Shown: in pieces, positions 1 to 9,572 of the stretch
How positions within the stretch are numbered: the stretch's first letter is position 1
Layout: the number at the start of each line of letters is the position of its first letter
Source: CAVVGZ01 sp963841845
GTDB lineage: Bacteria > Chloroflexota > Anaerolineae > Anaerolineales > Anaerolineaceae
DNA length: 64,000 nt
Direction of reading: 5' to 3'
Assembly (NCBI GenBank): GCA_963841845.1
Contig: CAWJEG010000013.1
Location: forward strand, 674,772 to 738,771
Position numbers and translations under genes: made by a program
The notes under the pieces: generated by a model
The model's database searches: none
Seen by the model: the letters and a program-made list of their open reading frames with translations, nothing else
Told to the model about the DNA's origin: nothing

Positions 1-44
1 TTATACCAACAAGTATAAATTGATTTTCCGCATCTATAGACGGT

Positions 45-1436
45 TTATGGTAAATACTCAAACCCGCTGAGGATAGGAAGCAATATTGGAAAATAGAGTT
101 TGGGATATAAACCAAATATCAGCATCATTCCAATACCACCGATTAAGAATAGAATCTGGGACCAATTTTCTCCAAAATGCCATTCATTTTTATTGCTTAC
201 CACCAATAATCTTATCATCCTTAGAATTCCAATCAAAAATCCCACTGCGCCAATAAAAATCAGGATAGCTTGGTTTAGCGAAAGCCTGATGATATTCTCA
301 ATAACCATCAGGTGAATTGGAAAGGCCGGTAAAATAGGCAATCCGCTGATGGATAAACCTGCCAAAATCAATGCGAATGATGCTACGGGATGGTTCCGGA
401 TGGATCCAATTAATGGAGCAAATCCTGTATCTGGTATATATTTTAAGACGGATAATGATAGAGCCCAAACGGATAATCCAATAACCCTGGGAATAAATGA
501 CAAAACCAGGATATTGAGACCTATCTGGTTACCTAAACTGAGGGCTAAAATCGCAAAGCCATTCTCAAGCATGACTCCATAGCCAAACATTCTTCCCATA
601 TCCTGTGTGAAAGCCGCCAGAAAACCAGAAATCACCACGGTCATTATTCCTATTAATCTGATTCCTTCAAATAGTTGGGGGAAATTTCGGAGCCAAACAA
701 ATGCATTCAGGAAATCTAAAGCCAGGAATATTACCAGGATAGGTTGCAGGGTAAGAAAAAAGCCGGTGATGTATGGATGGTTTTGGCGGACAAAAACCGG
801 AAGCCAGGAATGAAATGGGAAAATGGCTAACATTATGGCAAATCCCAAACCGAATAATATTACTGTTTGCTGTAGTAATGTTTGATCCGTTGGATTTGCT
901 TCAAAACCACTTGAAGACCAGCCAGCGAGTAAGATTAGTGGCATTGCCAGGGTTTGAAAAACCAGAAATAAAAGGACACCCTGTTCCACGGTTTTTCTAT
1001 CCCACAAAATTATTGGGATGATCATTAATACGCAAATTTCAATCAAAATTGAAGCATATAAAAATGGTTCGACTGCTATTGCGCTTATAAATAAGGCCAC
1101 AATTGCCAATGCAATTGGAACAAAATGCTCATTAATCTCAATTATTATCGTGCCCGCAAACCAGAAGGTAGCCAACCCATAAAAGAAAAGGATTGCCTGG
1201 TGGTCATTGTCATCCAACACCAATCTTCTTCCTAAAATTAGCAACTCATCCGATATCTCAAAGGAAAAAGATCCGATATTAAAAAAAGTATTTATCGGGA
1301 GAAGTAGTCCGGTCAATAATAATGATCCGCAAAAAACCACTGCAGAAATCTTTACAAAAACTGTATATTGTCTCAAAATCCAGAGAAATATAGAGAAGAT
1401 AACTGGATAAATTATCCAAATTATGGGAGAACTCAA
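45..1436 (-). CDS. Proton-conducting membrane subunit, NuoN/NuoM-like
   Basis: A 463-residue, almost wholly hydrophobic protein with about 13 predicted membrane segments, the size and texture of the antiporter-like subunits of respiratory complex I, membrane-bound hydrogenases and Mrp antiporters (Proton_antipo_M family). A central lysine (WDRKTVEQG) and the FPFHSWLP motif, typical of this family after transmembrane helix 7, are visible. It is the last of three consecutive membrane subunits and overlaps the previous one by 4 bases, so they are probably translated together. No peripheral NADH, quinone or hydrogenase subunit lies in the window, so the parent complex (Nuo, Hyf or Mrp type) cannot be named. 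Family placement is good, exact subunit assignment is inference. Confidence 0.75.
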   Translation of the reverse strand: MSSPIIWIIYPVIFSIFLWILRQYTVFVKISAVVFCGSLLLTGLLLPINTFFNIGSFSFEISDELLILGRRLVLDDNDHQAILFFYGLATFWFAGTIIIEINEHFVPIALAIVALFISAIAVEPFLYASILIEICVLMIIPIILWDRKTVEQGVLLFLVFQTLAMPLILLAGWSSSGFEANPTDQTLLQQTVILFGLGFAIMLAIFPFHSWLPVFVRQNHPYITGFFLTLQPILVIFLALDFLNAFVWLRNFPQLFEGIRLIGIMTVVISGFLAAFTQDMGRMFGYGVMLENGFAILALSLGNQIGLNILVLSFIPRVIGLSVWALSLSVLKYIPDTGFAPLIGSIRNHPVASFALILAGLSISGLPILPAFPIHLMVIENIIRLSLNQAILIFIGAVGFLIGILRMIRLLVVSNKNEWHFGENWSQILFLIGGIGMMLIFGLYPKLYFPILLPILSGFEYLP

Positions 1437-2020
1437 ATGGATTCCTCCATATTTGGTTGGGTCAGGATAATGGAACCTATAAATGCAATTCCGAGATTCA
1501 CCAGTGCTAACAAACCGGTTACCAAAATTGATGCTTCCAAAAAAGCATAGAGGATTTCAAAACCAGCCAGGACAGTCAACAATCCAATTATTATTTTCAG
1601 TGGGTCTTGGTTCATTCCAATCTGAATAAATCCAATTCCAATTAATAACAGGCTTCCCCTGGCAATATCAATTGGAATGCCAATCAGCGATGCTAATTCT
1701 GGCGACAGGATGAATACAAATACCCAAATTAAACTGGCAGAAATTATTTTAAACAAATTACCGGATAACTCTTCCCCATTGTCATTATCCCGCATTTCCA
1801 AAACTCGAGCTGTGCTAAATATTGAACATGCCATCCAACCTACAATTAATTTCACAGCAGCTAACGTAAGCGGCCAGATGAGAGACACAAGTCCAAAAAC
1901 CCCCACATATTGAAAAACTAATGCGAGGATAATCATACGCCAGTTATTTGATAACAGGATGATGAGAGAAGTCACTAGTAGGATGACTAAACAACCAGTG
2001 GAAAATAGATTTCCGCTCAA
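1433..2020 (-). CDS. Small membrane subunit, NuoK/HyfE-like
   Basis: About 195 residues with roughly six membrane segments and an acidic linker (MRDNDNGEE) in the middle. Size and position between two antiporter-like subunits suggest a NuoK/MnhC/HyfE-type subunit of the same membrane complex. I choose a TTG start that overlaps the stop of the upstream gene as TTGA. The in-frame ATG at 2077 would need a 61-base overlap and adds a charged, non-conserved-looking stretch. No catalytic residue can be pointed to. It could instead be a lineage-specific membrane protein. Confidence 0.55.
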   Translation of the reverse strand: MSGNLFSTGCLVILLVTSLIILLSNNWRMIILALVFQYVGVFGLVSLIWPLTLAAVKLIVGWMACSIFSTARVLEMRDNDNGEELSGNLFKIISASLIWVFVFILSPELASLIGIPIDIARGSLLLIGIGFIQIGMNQDPLKIIIGLLTVLAGFEILYAFLEASILVTGLLALVNLGIAFIGSIILTQPNMEESI

Positions 2021-3624
2021 CGAATATTTCCTTCGCCAAGCAGGGTCACGACGAGGATCATCAACAAGAATGTCCAAAGGATGCCACCCTGCCCCTCCAG
2101 GAGGGCAGTGAAATTGGTCAAGATCCCCTGTAGGATTCTAAAGATTCTATAAATTAATTTATAAAACCATTCTAAACGAAATAAAACAGCAACCCTAATC
2201 CCAAAAACATTCCACAAATATGTAATCCATGACAGGTTTGGAATTTCATCCTTTTCCCCATCCTTGCTAAAACTCCGCCGGGATAGGATATATGTCATCA
2301 CTGCTAGGATAACGGAAAGGCTCGACGCCCACCAGGTACCCTGTGTGAAGGATCCCTCCCAGCCAAATATACCAATAATCCAATGAGAAATGATAAGGAT
2401 TAAGAGACCAGATAAATAAATGATTTGAAGCCATCGCTCCGTTCCTTTTAATGGATTTCCCGGATTCAATGTTAACCTCAAAATCCCGAGCATAAGGAAT
2501 CCATGTGCAATAATATATATAACGTCCAGGAGGCTGAATGGAATTACAACCAATCCATACCAACCGCTTGCTGAAGGAGTAAATGGTAAACCGGATAATC
2601 CCAGGACAGCCAGGAAAGAAATCACGACTGTTTCCCTTCTTCGGGAAGAATAAAGGAATACCAGGCCTCCTACCAAAATCACAGCGAGCCCCCAGGGAAT
2701 ACTGGCCTCTGGTTTACCGCGAATAACGCTGCCAATTGCCATTCCGGCCAATGCAACCAACCAATAAGGTCTGCCATCCAATTCATTCCGGGCAGTTACC
2801 CACATTAATGCACCATAAAGACTTGCTAAAGCAGTAAATATCAACAAATATACCGCCAGTGTAGGTTGCACAACAGTTTCAGGCAGCCTGCCAAGAACAA
2901 CCAGGCTGGAGGCTGCTGAAATTAAACGCAGCAGTGTTCCAAATCCCCTTCGGAGACGAAGATCTCTCGTATATGGAAGGTGTAATGGGATAACTCCCAG
3001 GCGCAGTCCTACAGCGAGCAGCATAAAGACACCGACTTCCGGCGATAAAAAATTGAAGGTAAGGACATCTTGCCCTTTATAACTCATTAACATCGACCAG
3101 ATTACCAGAAAAACTCCCAGAATCCGGGCAGCAAATGATAGGACAGACCGGTTGAGCATTTCTGTTCCGTTGATACTACGGATAAGGATGATAAATTCAA
3201 CAATATCTAGGACTGCCCAGGCAAAAACTAGTGTAAGGGCATTACCCGCCAGTACCACAACTAAACCAATACCAGTGATGATTAAACTGCCTGCCCAGGT
3301 TTTTGATCCCGATTTCGGCAGCATATTAATTGCTAGAGTTAATATGACAGCCAGAAGAACGGATGCCAAACCGAAAGCATAAGGCCATGAAACAGAATCA
3401 TTCACAAACAATATTGTTGAGCCTATCAGGCTGAACGGAATTAATCCGACTACACGAACTGGATCCGACGGCAGCCAGTGGCTGATTAATACCAGCAGCC
3501 AGGCAGTTAATGAACCACCTGCGGATATTAACCAGGTGTATGGGAATTCTGGTCTAAATTGAATAAGTAAAAATACAATAACTCCAGCCAGACAAAGGAT
3601 GATTCCACCGATGATTATTAACAT
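2017..3624 (-). CDS. Proton-conducting membrane subunit, NuoL/M or MrpA/D-like
   Basis: A 535-residue protein with about 14 membrane segments and a charged loop (LSRRSFSKDGEKDE) before the last ones. The pattern matches the larger antiporter-like subunits (Proton_antipo_M). The motif RLGVIPLHLPYTRD sits where family members carry the helix-8 proton-channel histidines. It starts 12 bases after the hydantoinase gene stops and runs into the small subunit gene, so all four may share one transcript. A link between hydantoin or purine breakdown and a proton pump is only suggested by this spacing. Confidence 0.7.
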   Translation of the reverse strand: MLIIIGGIILCLAGVIVFLLIQFRPEFPYTWLISAGGSLTAWLLVLISHWLPSDPVRVVGLIPFSLIGSTILFVNDSVSWPYAFGLASVLLAVILTLAINMLPKSGSKTWAGSLIITGIGLVVVLAGNALTLVFAWAVLDIVEFIILIRSINGTEMLNRSVLSFAARILGVFLVIWSMLMSYKGQDVLTFNFLSPEVGVFMLLAVGLRLGVIPLHLPYTRDLRLRRGFGTLLRLISAASSLVVLGRLPETVVQPTLAVYLLIFTALASLYGALMWVTARNELDGRPYWLVALAGMAIGSVIRGKPEASIPWGLAVILVGGLVFLYSSRRRETVVISFLAVLGLSGLPFTPSASGWYGLVVIPFSLLDVIYIIAHGFLMLGILRLTLNPGNPLKGTERWLQIIYLSGLLILIISHWIIGIFGWEGSFTQGTWWASSLSVILAVMTYILSRRSFSKDGEKDEIPNLSWITYLWNVFGIRVAVLFRLEWFYKLIYRIFRILQGILTNFTALLEGQGGILWTFLLMILVVTLLGEGNIR

Positions 3625-3636
3625 CCGTTTTCTTCT

Positions 3637-5055
3637 TTATTTACTGAATTGGAATATCGAACGATTAACGTATTTGCCCATTCCTTGACGTCCGTACCAC
3701 TTGCCATCATCAACAATGGTATTCCCACGTAAAAGCACTTTTTGGGGGAATCCTGTTAGGCTCCACCCCTCATACAGATTGTAATCGGTCCGGTGTTTAG
3801 CCACATCTTTTCCATACGATGTCTTTTTTATTGGATCCCAAATAACAATATCCGCATCCGAACCAACCTGTATTGAGCCCTTGGAGGGGTAAAGTCCAAA
3901 ATATTTGGCTGGATTTGTAGAATTTAAAGCCACAAATTGATTGGGGGTAATTTTTCCGGTATTTACTCCATAAGTCCAAATAACCGGAAGCCGGTCCCCT
4001 ACACCAGGTAAACCATTGGGTATTTTGGTAAAATCTTCTTTCCCAAGTTCTTTACCGGGAATAGAGATAAATTTGTCTTCGTAGGTAATGGATTGTGTCC
4101 CATCAAAGAAAAAAGAGCAGTGGTCGGTTCCTATTACGGTAATGCTCCCATTAATGATACCGTTCCATAAGGCGTCATTGTCAATAATTGTTCGTAGTGG
4201 CGGTGAACAGACATATTTCGCTCCATCGGGTCTGTTGAGATAATTCTCATTCAACAGCAAATATTGGGGACAGGTTTCGCCAATGACCCTGATTCCTTGT
4301 TTCTGGGCATACTCTAACATATCGACTTCTCCCCGGGTATTCATATGAACAATGTAAATTGGCGCGTCAGCCAGGGCAGCCAGCGAAACCGCCTTAAGGA
4401 AACTCTCCACTGCCCCCCAGGCTGGTCGTGTCCTGGCATGCCATTCCGGAGATGTATGACCTTGAGAAAGCGCTTCTTCAACCAGGATTTCTATGATATC
4501 CCCATTTTCCGCATGGAGCATAGTCAATAATTGCTGTTCAGCGGCAATTCTCAAAACCCGGAAGATATTCCCATCATCCAGCCGTAAACGGTTGTTATAT
4601 GCAGTAAATACCTTAATACTGGTAATACCAGCAGAAGGAAGTAGCGGAATCTCCTTAATAATCTGTTCATCCAGGCGGGTGATATTCATATGGAATCCAA
4701 AGTCAACCGCTGCCCTTGAATCTGCTTTTTCATGCCACTTATCAATACTGGTAAATAAAGAGGGTGATTCTAGCGGCACAAAATCAATCACGGTGGTAGT
4801 TCCACCAAACGCTGCAGCTTTGTGGCCACTGTAATGGTCATCGGATGACACGGTGTTGAACATAGGCAAATCAAAGTGAGTATGAACGTCAATACCTCCG
4901 GGCATAATGAGCATGCCATCAGCATCAACAACTTCAATATTCTCGGAAATATTTATTTCCAATCCAATCTGGGCAATTTTTTCGTTAACCACCAGGATAT
5001 CTGCGGGATATGTATCCAACGCAGTGATAATTGTTCCGCCTTTTATTAACAACAT
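3637..5055 (-). CDS. hydA: Dihydropyrimidinase / D-hydantoinase
   Basis: An intact 472-residue cyclic amidohydrolase. It hydrolyses the ring amide of dihydropyrimidines or hydantoins to an N-carbamoyl amino acid in the cytosol. Metal ligands are visible: the HTHFDLP motif near residue 58 (HxH), the bridging lysine in SIKVFTAYN, later histidines in MLHAENGD and YIVHMNT, and the aspartate in GTDHC. Length fits DHPase/HyuA (about 460-480). In E. coli the close relative HyuA lies in the ygeWXYZ-yqeA-ssnA cluster implicated in anaerobic urate breakdown, and this window carries other members of that set (YgeW-like, carbamate kinase, SsnA-like). The true substrate cannot be read from sequence. Confidence 0.9.
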   Translation of the reverse strand: MLLIKGGTIITALDTYPADILVVNEKIAQIGLEINISENIEVVDADGMLIMPGGIDVHTHFDLPMFNTVSSDDHYSGHKAAAFGGTTTVIDFVPLESPSLFTSIDKWHEKADSRAAVDFGFHMNITRLDEQIIKEIPLLPSAGITSIKVFTAYNNRLRLDDGNIFRVLRIAAEQQLLTMLHAENGDIIEILVEEALSQGHTSPEWHARTRPAWGAVESFLKAVSLAALADAPIYIVHMNTRGEVDMLEYAQKQGIRVIGETCPQYLLLNENYLNRPDGAKYVCSPPLRTIIDNDALWNGIINGSITVIGTDHCSFFFDGTQSITYEDKFISIPGKELGKEDFTKIPNGLPGVGDRLPVIWTYGVNTGKITPNQFVALNSTNPAKYFGLYPSKGSIQVGSDADIVIWDPIKKTSYGKDVAKHRTDYNLYEGWSLTGFPQKVLLRGNTIVDDGKWYGRQGMGKYVNRSIFQFSK

Positions 5056-5180
5056 AGCTGCCTCTATTCCTCATCCAAAAATGACCATCAGAATTCTTTT
5101 CCCAGGAATATATTGGGCCAATCATAAATTACACATATCAATTTTTTTAATTGGTCTTTTTTTCCAGGGAGAAATGATCT

Positions 5181-5743
5181 TTAAGTAGGAAATTTTTTCG
5201 GTAATCCGCTCAACAAAATTAAAAACTCGGAATCTATTGGAAGATCAGGCAATGAATCTACCTGGTAATTTCCGCCTAGTACGGCTCGTTCTCGCAAAGT
5301 CCGCCAAACAACCATCCGGTCATCGTTGTTAAGCACCAGATCCGATATCTTTCGGGCATTCCTGAATAACATACCCGTCGTATAAAAAAAAGTAATCCGT
5401 TTCCATCCCTCGGCAATTATCGGGTTTGGTAAGGACCATAATGAACCTATTTGAATCTTGTAATATTCCTCATTGGCACGGGGATGATCCGGTGACTCCT
5501 TAAATAAATCCTACGGCGCTGCAATTCGTGTCCCTTGCATTCGGCAAAATATTCAATTTTCCACCGGTGCTCAACTCCGAAAACCCCTGTTTGGTAAAAA
5601 GCCAAAAAATCAACTTCAATAATTTTAGGGGCTGTTCGCAAGGGTATGCGATACCATCCCAGCAAGCGAGCGATTTCAAAATCTCGTATTGAAGGCATTA
5701 CGGAAACGAGGATAATTGCTTCCGGTGGTATGTTTTCTTTCAT
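5181..5743 (-). CDS. Conserved-looking hypothetical protein (frameshifted)
   Basis: Two open frames join into one protein of about 187 residues if one base is restored near 5508, in a short G run (CGTAGGATT). The joined sequence then reads smoothly through RRDLFKESPDHPRANEEYYK. The N-terminal half has EARLLGWYRIP-type and IEVDFLAFYQTGVFG segments, the C-terminal half FYTTGMLFRNARKISDLVL. No signal peptide or membrane segment. I do not recognise a named domain. It resembles proteins I associate with Chloroflexota genomes, without an assigned role. It lies between the hydantoinase and a PLP enzyme, in the same direction. Confidence 0.55.
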
Positions 5744-5798
5744 TTTATCGGGAATCTTTCAGTCCTCCGATAGGCTTTCCCTTAAAATTCAATTCATT

Positions 5799-7279
5799 TC
5801 AATTTGGATTGTCCTGTAAACCTACCCGTATATTAAACTCCATAATTAAATGGTCAATTTCAGGTACCTGGCTCTGGATCTCCGTCCAATAATCCACTTT
5901 TTTCCATTGGTCGATAATTTCTTCATAGGTTTTACCTTGCTGTTCCACCCAGGTGTAATATTTCAAATTATGGACACGCCGCCGGTCTTCAAAGGTTAAT
6001 TCTTTCAAGCAATCCGTGCTCATCCCAAGTAAATATTGTGCATAATGAGCAGCTGCATCCGTTACCTGGTATTCACCGGATGTCTCCCGCATCTCGATTT
6101 TTCGGCTTTGATACAAATCCATTGAGTCTGTAAGGACAGTCAAAACAATATCCTCTTCGCCAAGTTCGTAATACCTGTGCAAATTTGATGGCAGATAACA
6201 TATTGGCTATCCCCGAAAAACCTAATAAATCCAATCGGTCAATAAATTCAGCCGGGACACCTTTCTTAGCCAGGTATTGCTGTCCAACCGGTTCATTAAA
6301 TAGTCTTGCCAGGCTGACCACAGCATTGTCATCGATAGCAACAACCATATCGGTATTTTTTACATTATGAATCCAGGGAACATGTTTATCTCCAATCCCC
6401 TCAATCCGGTGAGCGCCAAAGCCATTTTCAAGTAAGGTTGGACATTGTAATGCTTCACTTGCAGCTATTTTACTGTAAGGATAGACTTGCTTAAGGTAAT
6501 CCCCGCAGGCAATTGTCCCAGCTGATCCGGTAGTTAATACAACCCCGCGATATTGGCCGCTTGGTCCTAATTCTTTTTCTAACACTTCTTGCATGGCATG
6601 ACCAGTAATATCATAATGCCATAGATAATTACCAAACTCTTCAAATTGATTGAAGATCATCAAATTCTCACCACTTGCCCGCAGTTCCCAACATTTATCA
6701 AATATTTCCTTTACATTGGATTCACTCCCAGGAGTGGCAATGATTTCACCTGCCACGCTGTGAAAGCCATTCAAATCTTTCTTTGCTCATTCCTTCCGGC
6801 AAAATCGCAATCGAATTGCATCCAAGCAGGGTTGAATTATATGCCCCGCCGCGACAGAAATTGCCTGTTGAAGGCCAGACTGCTTTTTGGATTTCCGGAT
6901 TAAATTGTCCGGTAACTAACCTTGGTACCAGGCATCCAAATGTTGCCCCGACTTTGTGCGCACCGGTGGGAAACCATTTTCCAACTAATGCGATAATACG
7001 CGCATCAACACCGGTAAGCTGTCGTGGAAATTCAATATAATTTACCCCATTAAAACCCCCTCCGTACGGAATGGGCTGGTTTTTCCAGGTAATCCGGAAA
7101 AGATTGCGTGCAGTAATATCCCATAAACCAATCTGGCTTAATTCTTGGCGAATCTTTTCAGGAACCAAATTCGGATTCTTCATTTGTTCAAAAGTGGGAA
7201 TGATGATATTCCTGTCCCTTGAACGTTTTACTGCACTTTTTAATTGGTCTTCAAAAAGCGATAAATCTATCTTAGTCAT
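5799..7279 (-). CDS. PLP-dependent enzyme, fold type II (frameshifted)
   Basis: Three overlapping frames give one protein of about 490 residues, with single-base shifts near 6757 and 6175. The motif GAHKVGATFG carries the likely Schiff-base lysine. TTGSAGT is the phosphate-binding loop and STGNF lies where cysteine-synthase relatives have their substrate loop. The family (tryptophan synthase beta / cysteine synthase superfamily) performs beta-elimination or replacement on amino acids. In the E. coli urate-type cluster a related enzyme, YgeX, splits 2,3-diaminopropionate to pyruvate and ammonia. This protein is longer and not obviously YgeX, so the role is open. The breaks look like sequencing errors because all motifs survive. 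Confidence 0.75.
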
Positions 7280-7309
7280 TTTTTATCCTTTATCAGTTGA
7301 TGTTATACC

Positions 7310-8236
7310 CTAATCTGGTTCTTCACTTACGATATAAAGCGGTCTTCCCTTTACTTCATCATAAATTCTGCCAATGTATTCACCGAGAATTCCCAGTGAA
7401 ATTAATTGGACTCCCCCAAGAAATAGAACTGCTATTAAGGTTGTTGCCTGCCCTAAAAATGCCTGGCCTGCAATTATACGCAATAGAACCACAAGCGGGA
7501 TCGCCAGAATACTGATTCCAGCAGAGATGAAACCAAGATAGGTGGCCATCTGCAGAGGGAAATATGAAAATCCAGTAATCGCTGTGATTGCTAACTTCAG
7601 CATTTTACGAAACGGGTATTTAGTCTCACCGGCATGACGGGCAGCGCGCTTATATGGTACACCGATTTGCCGAAAGCCAACCCAGGCACCCATCCCGCGC
7701 AGGAATCGATGTTTCTCCCTCATTTGGTTCATCACGTTTACAACCTTGCGGTCCATCAGCCGGAAATCCCCGGTATCCATCGGAATCTTTACATCTGTGA
7801 TGCGAAAAATGATCCGGTAAAAGAGAGAAGCCGTGAAAGTTTTAAACCAGGTTTCACCTTCACGTTCTGTGCGGACAGCGTATACAACTTGATACCCCTC
7901 CCGCCATTTTTGGATCAGCTGTAAGATTGTCTCTGGGGGATCCTGTAAGTCAGCATCGACAACAACAACCGCATCCCCGCGGGAATAATCCAATCCAGCT
8001 GTAACAGCAATTTGATGGCCGAAATTACGCGCAAAAATCACCGGCCGAATATGATTATCCTTTTTAGATAACTCCTTTATCATTTCGGTAGATCCGTCGC
8101 TTGAGCCATCATCAACAATTACTAATTCCCACGGTTCACCAGTGCTCTCCATCACCTCGGTTATGCGTTGATGAAGCTCCCCTACATTGTCTTTTTCATT
8201 GAAAACGGGAGCAACAACTGTAAATGTTGGTTTCAT
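7310..8236 (-). CDS. Family 2 glycosyltransferase, DPM1/GtrB type
   Basis: An intact 308-residue protein. The N-terminal GT-A domain has VVAPVFNEKDNV, VDDGSSDGS and the DxD-type VVDADLQDPPE motifs. Two C-terminal membrane helices (about residues 225-290) are typical of polyprenyl-phosphate glucosyl/mannosyltransferases such as GtrB and dolichyl-phosphate mannose synthase. It would charge undecaprenyl phosphate with a sugar at the inner face of the membrane. It sits between two PLP enzyme genes with short spacers, so it probably shares their transcript without an evident functional tie. The GT-C-like protein at 16918-18936 could be a user of such a lipid-linked sugar, which is speculation. Confidence 0.9.
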   Translation of the reverse strand: MKPTFTVVAPVFNEKDNVGELHQRITEVMESTGEPWELVIVDDGSSDGSTEMIKELSKKDNHIRPVIFARNFGHQIAVTAGLDYSRGDAVVVVDADLQDPPETILQLIQKWREGYQVVYAVRTEREGETWFKTFTASLFYRIIFRITDVKIPMDTGDFRLMDRKVVNVMNQMREKHRFLRGMGAWVGFRQIGVPYKRAARHAGETKYPFRKMLKLAITAITGFSYFPLQMATYLGFISAGISILAIPLVVLLRIIAGQAFLGQATTLIAVLFLGGVQLISLGILGEYIGRIYDEVKGRPLYIVSEEPD

Positions 8237-8256
8237 TCTTCCACTGATCCTCTTCT

Positions 8257-9522
8257 CTAAAAATTACCTGTATTCATCAATTCTTTCAGAGCAGCCATGC
8301 TAGGCTCAATAATTGGTGCAGGCTCTACTGCCAGATTAGCAGCCTTTATATCCTTTAGCCCATTGCCAGTCACCAATATTAAAACCGGGTCATCCGATTT
8401 TATGATTTTAGCATGGACTGCTTTCTTTAAACCGGCATAAGAGGCAGCACCGGCAGGTTCGGCAAAGATGCCATATCTGCCCAGTTCTTTGATTGATTTT
8501 AGGATTTCGGTATCGGATACCGTCAAGTACTCTCCCCCCGTCTGGTGCGCTGCCCTGACGGCGCGAACGCCATCTCTGGGAAAATCAACTGAGATTGAGT
8601 CTGCAATGGTGTTCGCAGAGACCGGATTGATAACCTCAGAATGGTTGAAATATGCATTAGCAACAGCAGCTGAACCCTCAGCCTGGATGCCAAATAAGCG
8701 AGGGGCATTATCCAGCCACCCCAGTTGTACCAGGTCTTTAAATCCTTTATGTAAACCAGAAATAATATTACCATCTCCCACCGAGACAAAGATCGACAGA
8801 GGTTTTTCCTGTAAATGACAACCAATAATCTGATTTTCCCAAATTTCCAAAGCCGCAGTTTTTTTTCCTTCCAGGGTAAATGGGTTAAAGCCTGTATTCC
8901 GGCAATACCACCCAAATTCACTGGATGCCTGTAAGGAAAGGTCAAACGCCTGATCATAATTACCATCCACCAGAACAACCTTTGCACCAAATACAAGCAG
9001 CTGGGCAACTTTTGCGGGTGGTGCGGTTTTTGGCGCAAAAATTACTGCTTTTTGTCCAACCGCAGCCGCCATGCCTGCCAGGGCAGCACCGGCATTTCCG
9101 GTAGAGGCTGTCACGATGACTTCAGCCTGAAGTTCCATCGCCCTGGCAACCACCAGCGCACTAGCGCGATCCTTTAAGGATGCCGTCGGATTTCGACCTT
9201 CATCTTTGATCCACAGGTTTTTTAGACCCAGTGACTCTGATAACAACCGGTTTTGATACGTCGGCGTCCAGCCTACCGAACGTAGAGGGGTCTCCTCCCA
9301 TCCAGGGTCGTTTACAGGTAAAAGTGGTAAATAGCGCCACATGGAGTTGTTTTTTTGGATGAAAATATCTTCTGGTCTATATCTTTTTTTGATATTTTCA
9401 TAATCCAGCAAAACATCCAGGTTACCGCCATCCCTTGGGCATACATACTGGACAGAGTTCTTTCCATAAAATTCACCACAAACGCTGCAAACAAATCCTG
9501 AATATTGGGGTAAGTGAGTCAT
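8257..9522 (-). CDS. thrC: Threonine synthase family PLP enzyme
   Basis: An intact 421-residue protein. It starts with a short cysteine module (CSVCGEFY ... CPRDGGNL) found in class II threonine synthases. It continues with the PLP lysine in NPTASLKDRAS, the STGNAGAALAG loop, and a phosphate-binding region around VSVGDGNIISG. The usual reaction is O-phosphohomoserine to threonine. Members of this family are also recruited as diaminopropionate or cysteate enzymes, and its place next to a nucleoside importer and a hydantoinase makes a catabolic role possible. The gene symbol is therefore tentative. Confidence 0.75.
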   Translation of the reverse strand: MTHLPQYSGFVCSVCGEFYGKNSVQYVCPRDGGNLDVLLDYENIKKRYRPEDIFIQKNNSMWRYLPLLPVNDPGWEETPLRSVGWTPTYQNRLLSESLGLKNLWIKDEGRNPTASLKDRASALVVARAMELQAEVIVTASTGNAGAALAGMAAAVGQKAVIFAPKTAPPAKVAQLLVFGAKVVLVDGNYDQAFDLSLQASSEFGWYCRNTGFNPFTLEGKKTAALEIWENQIIGCHLQEKPLSIFVSVGDGNIISGLHKGFKDLVQLGWLDNAPRLFGIQAEGSAAVANAYFNHSEVINPVSANTIADSISVDFPRDGVRAVRAAHQTGGEYLTVSDTEILKSIKELGRYGIFAEPAGAASYAGLKKAVHAKIIKSDDPVLILVTGNGLKDIKAANLAVEPAPIIEPSMAALKELMNTGNF

Positions 9523-9572
9523 AATCTTTCCTGTAAAATCGAGATCTTTGCCTAATTTTACTTGGTAAATAA

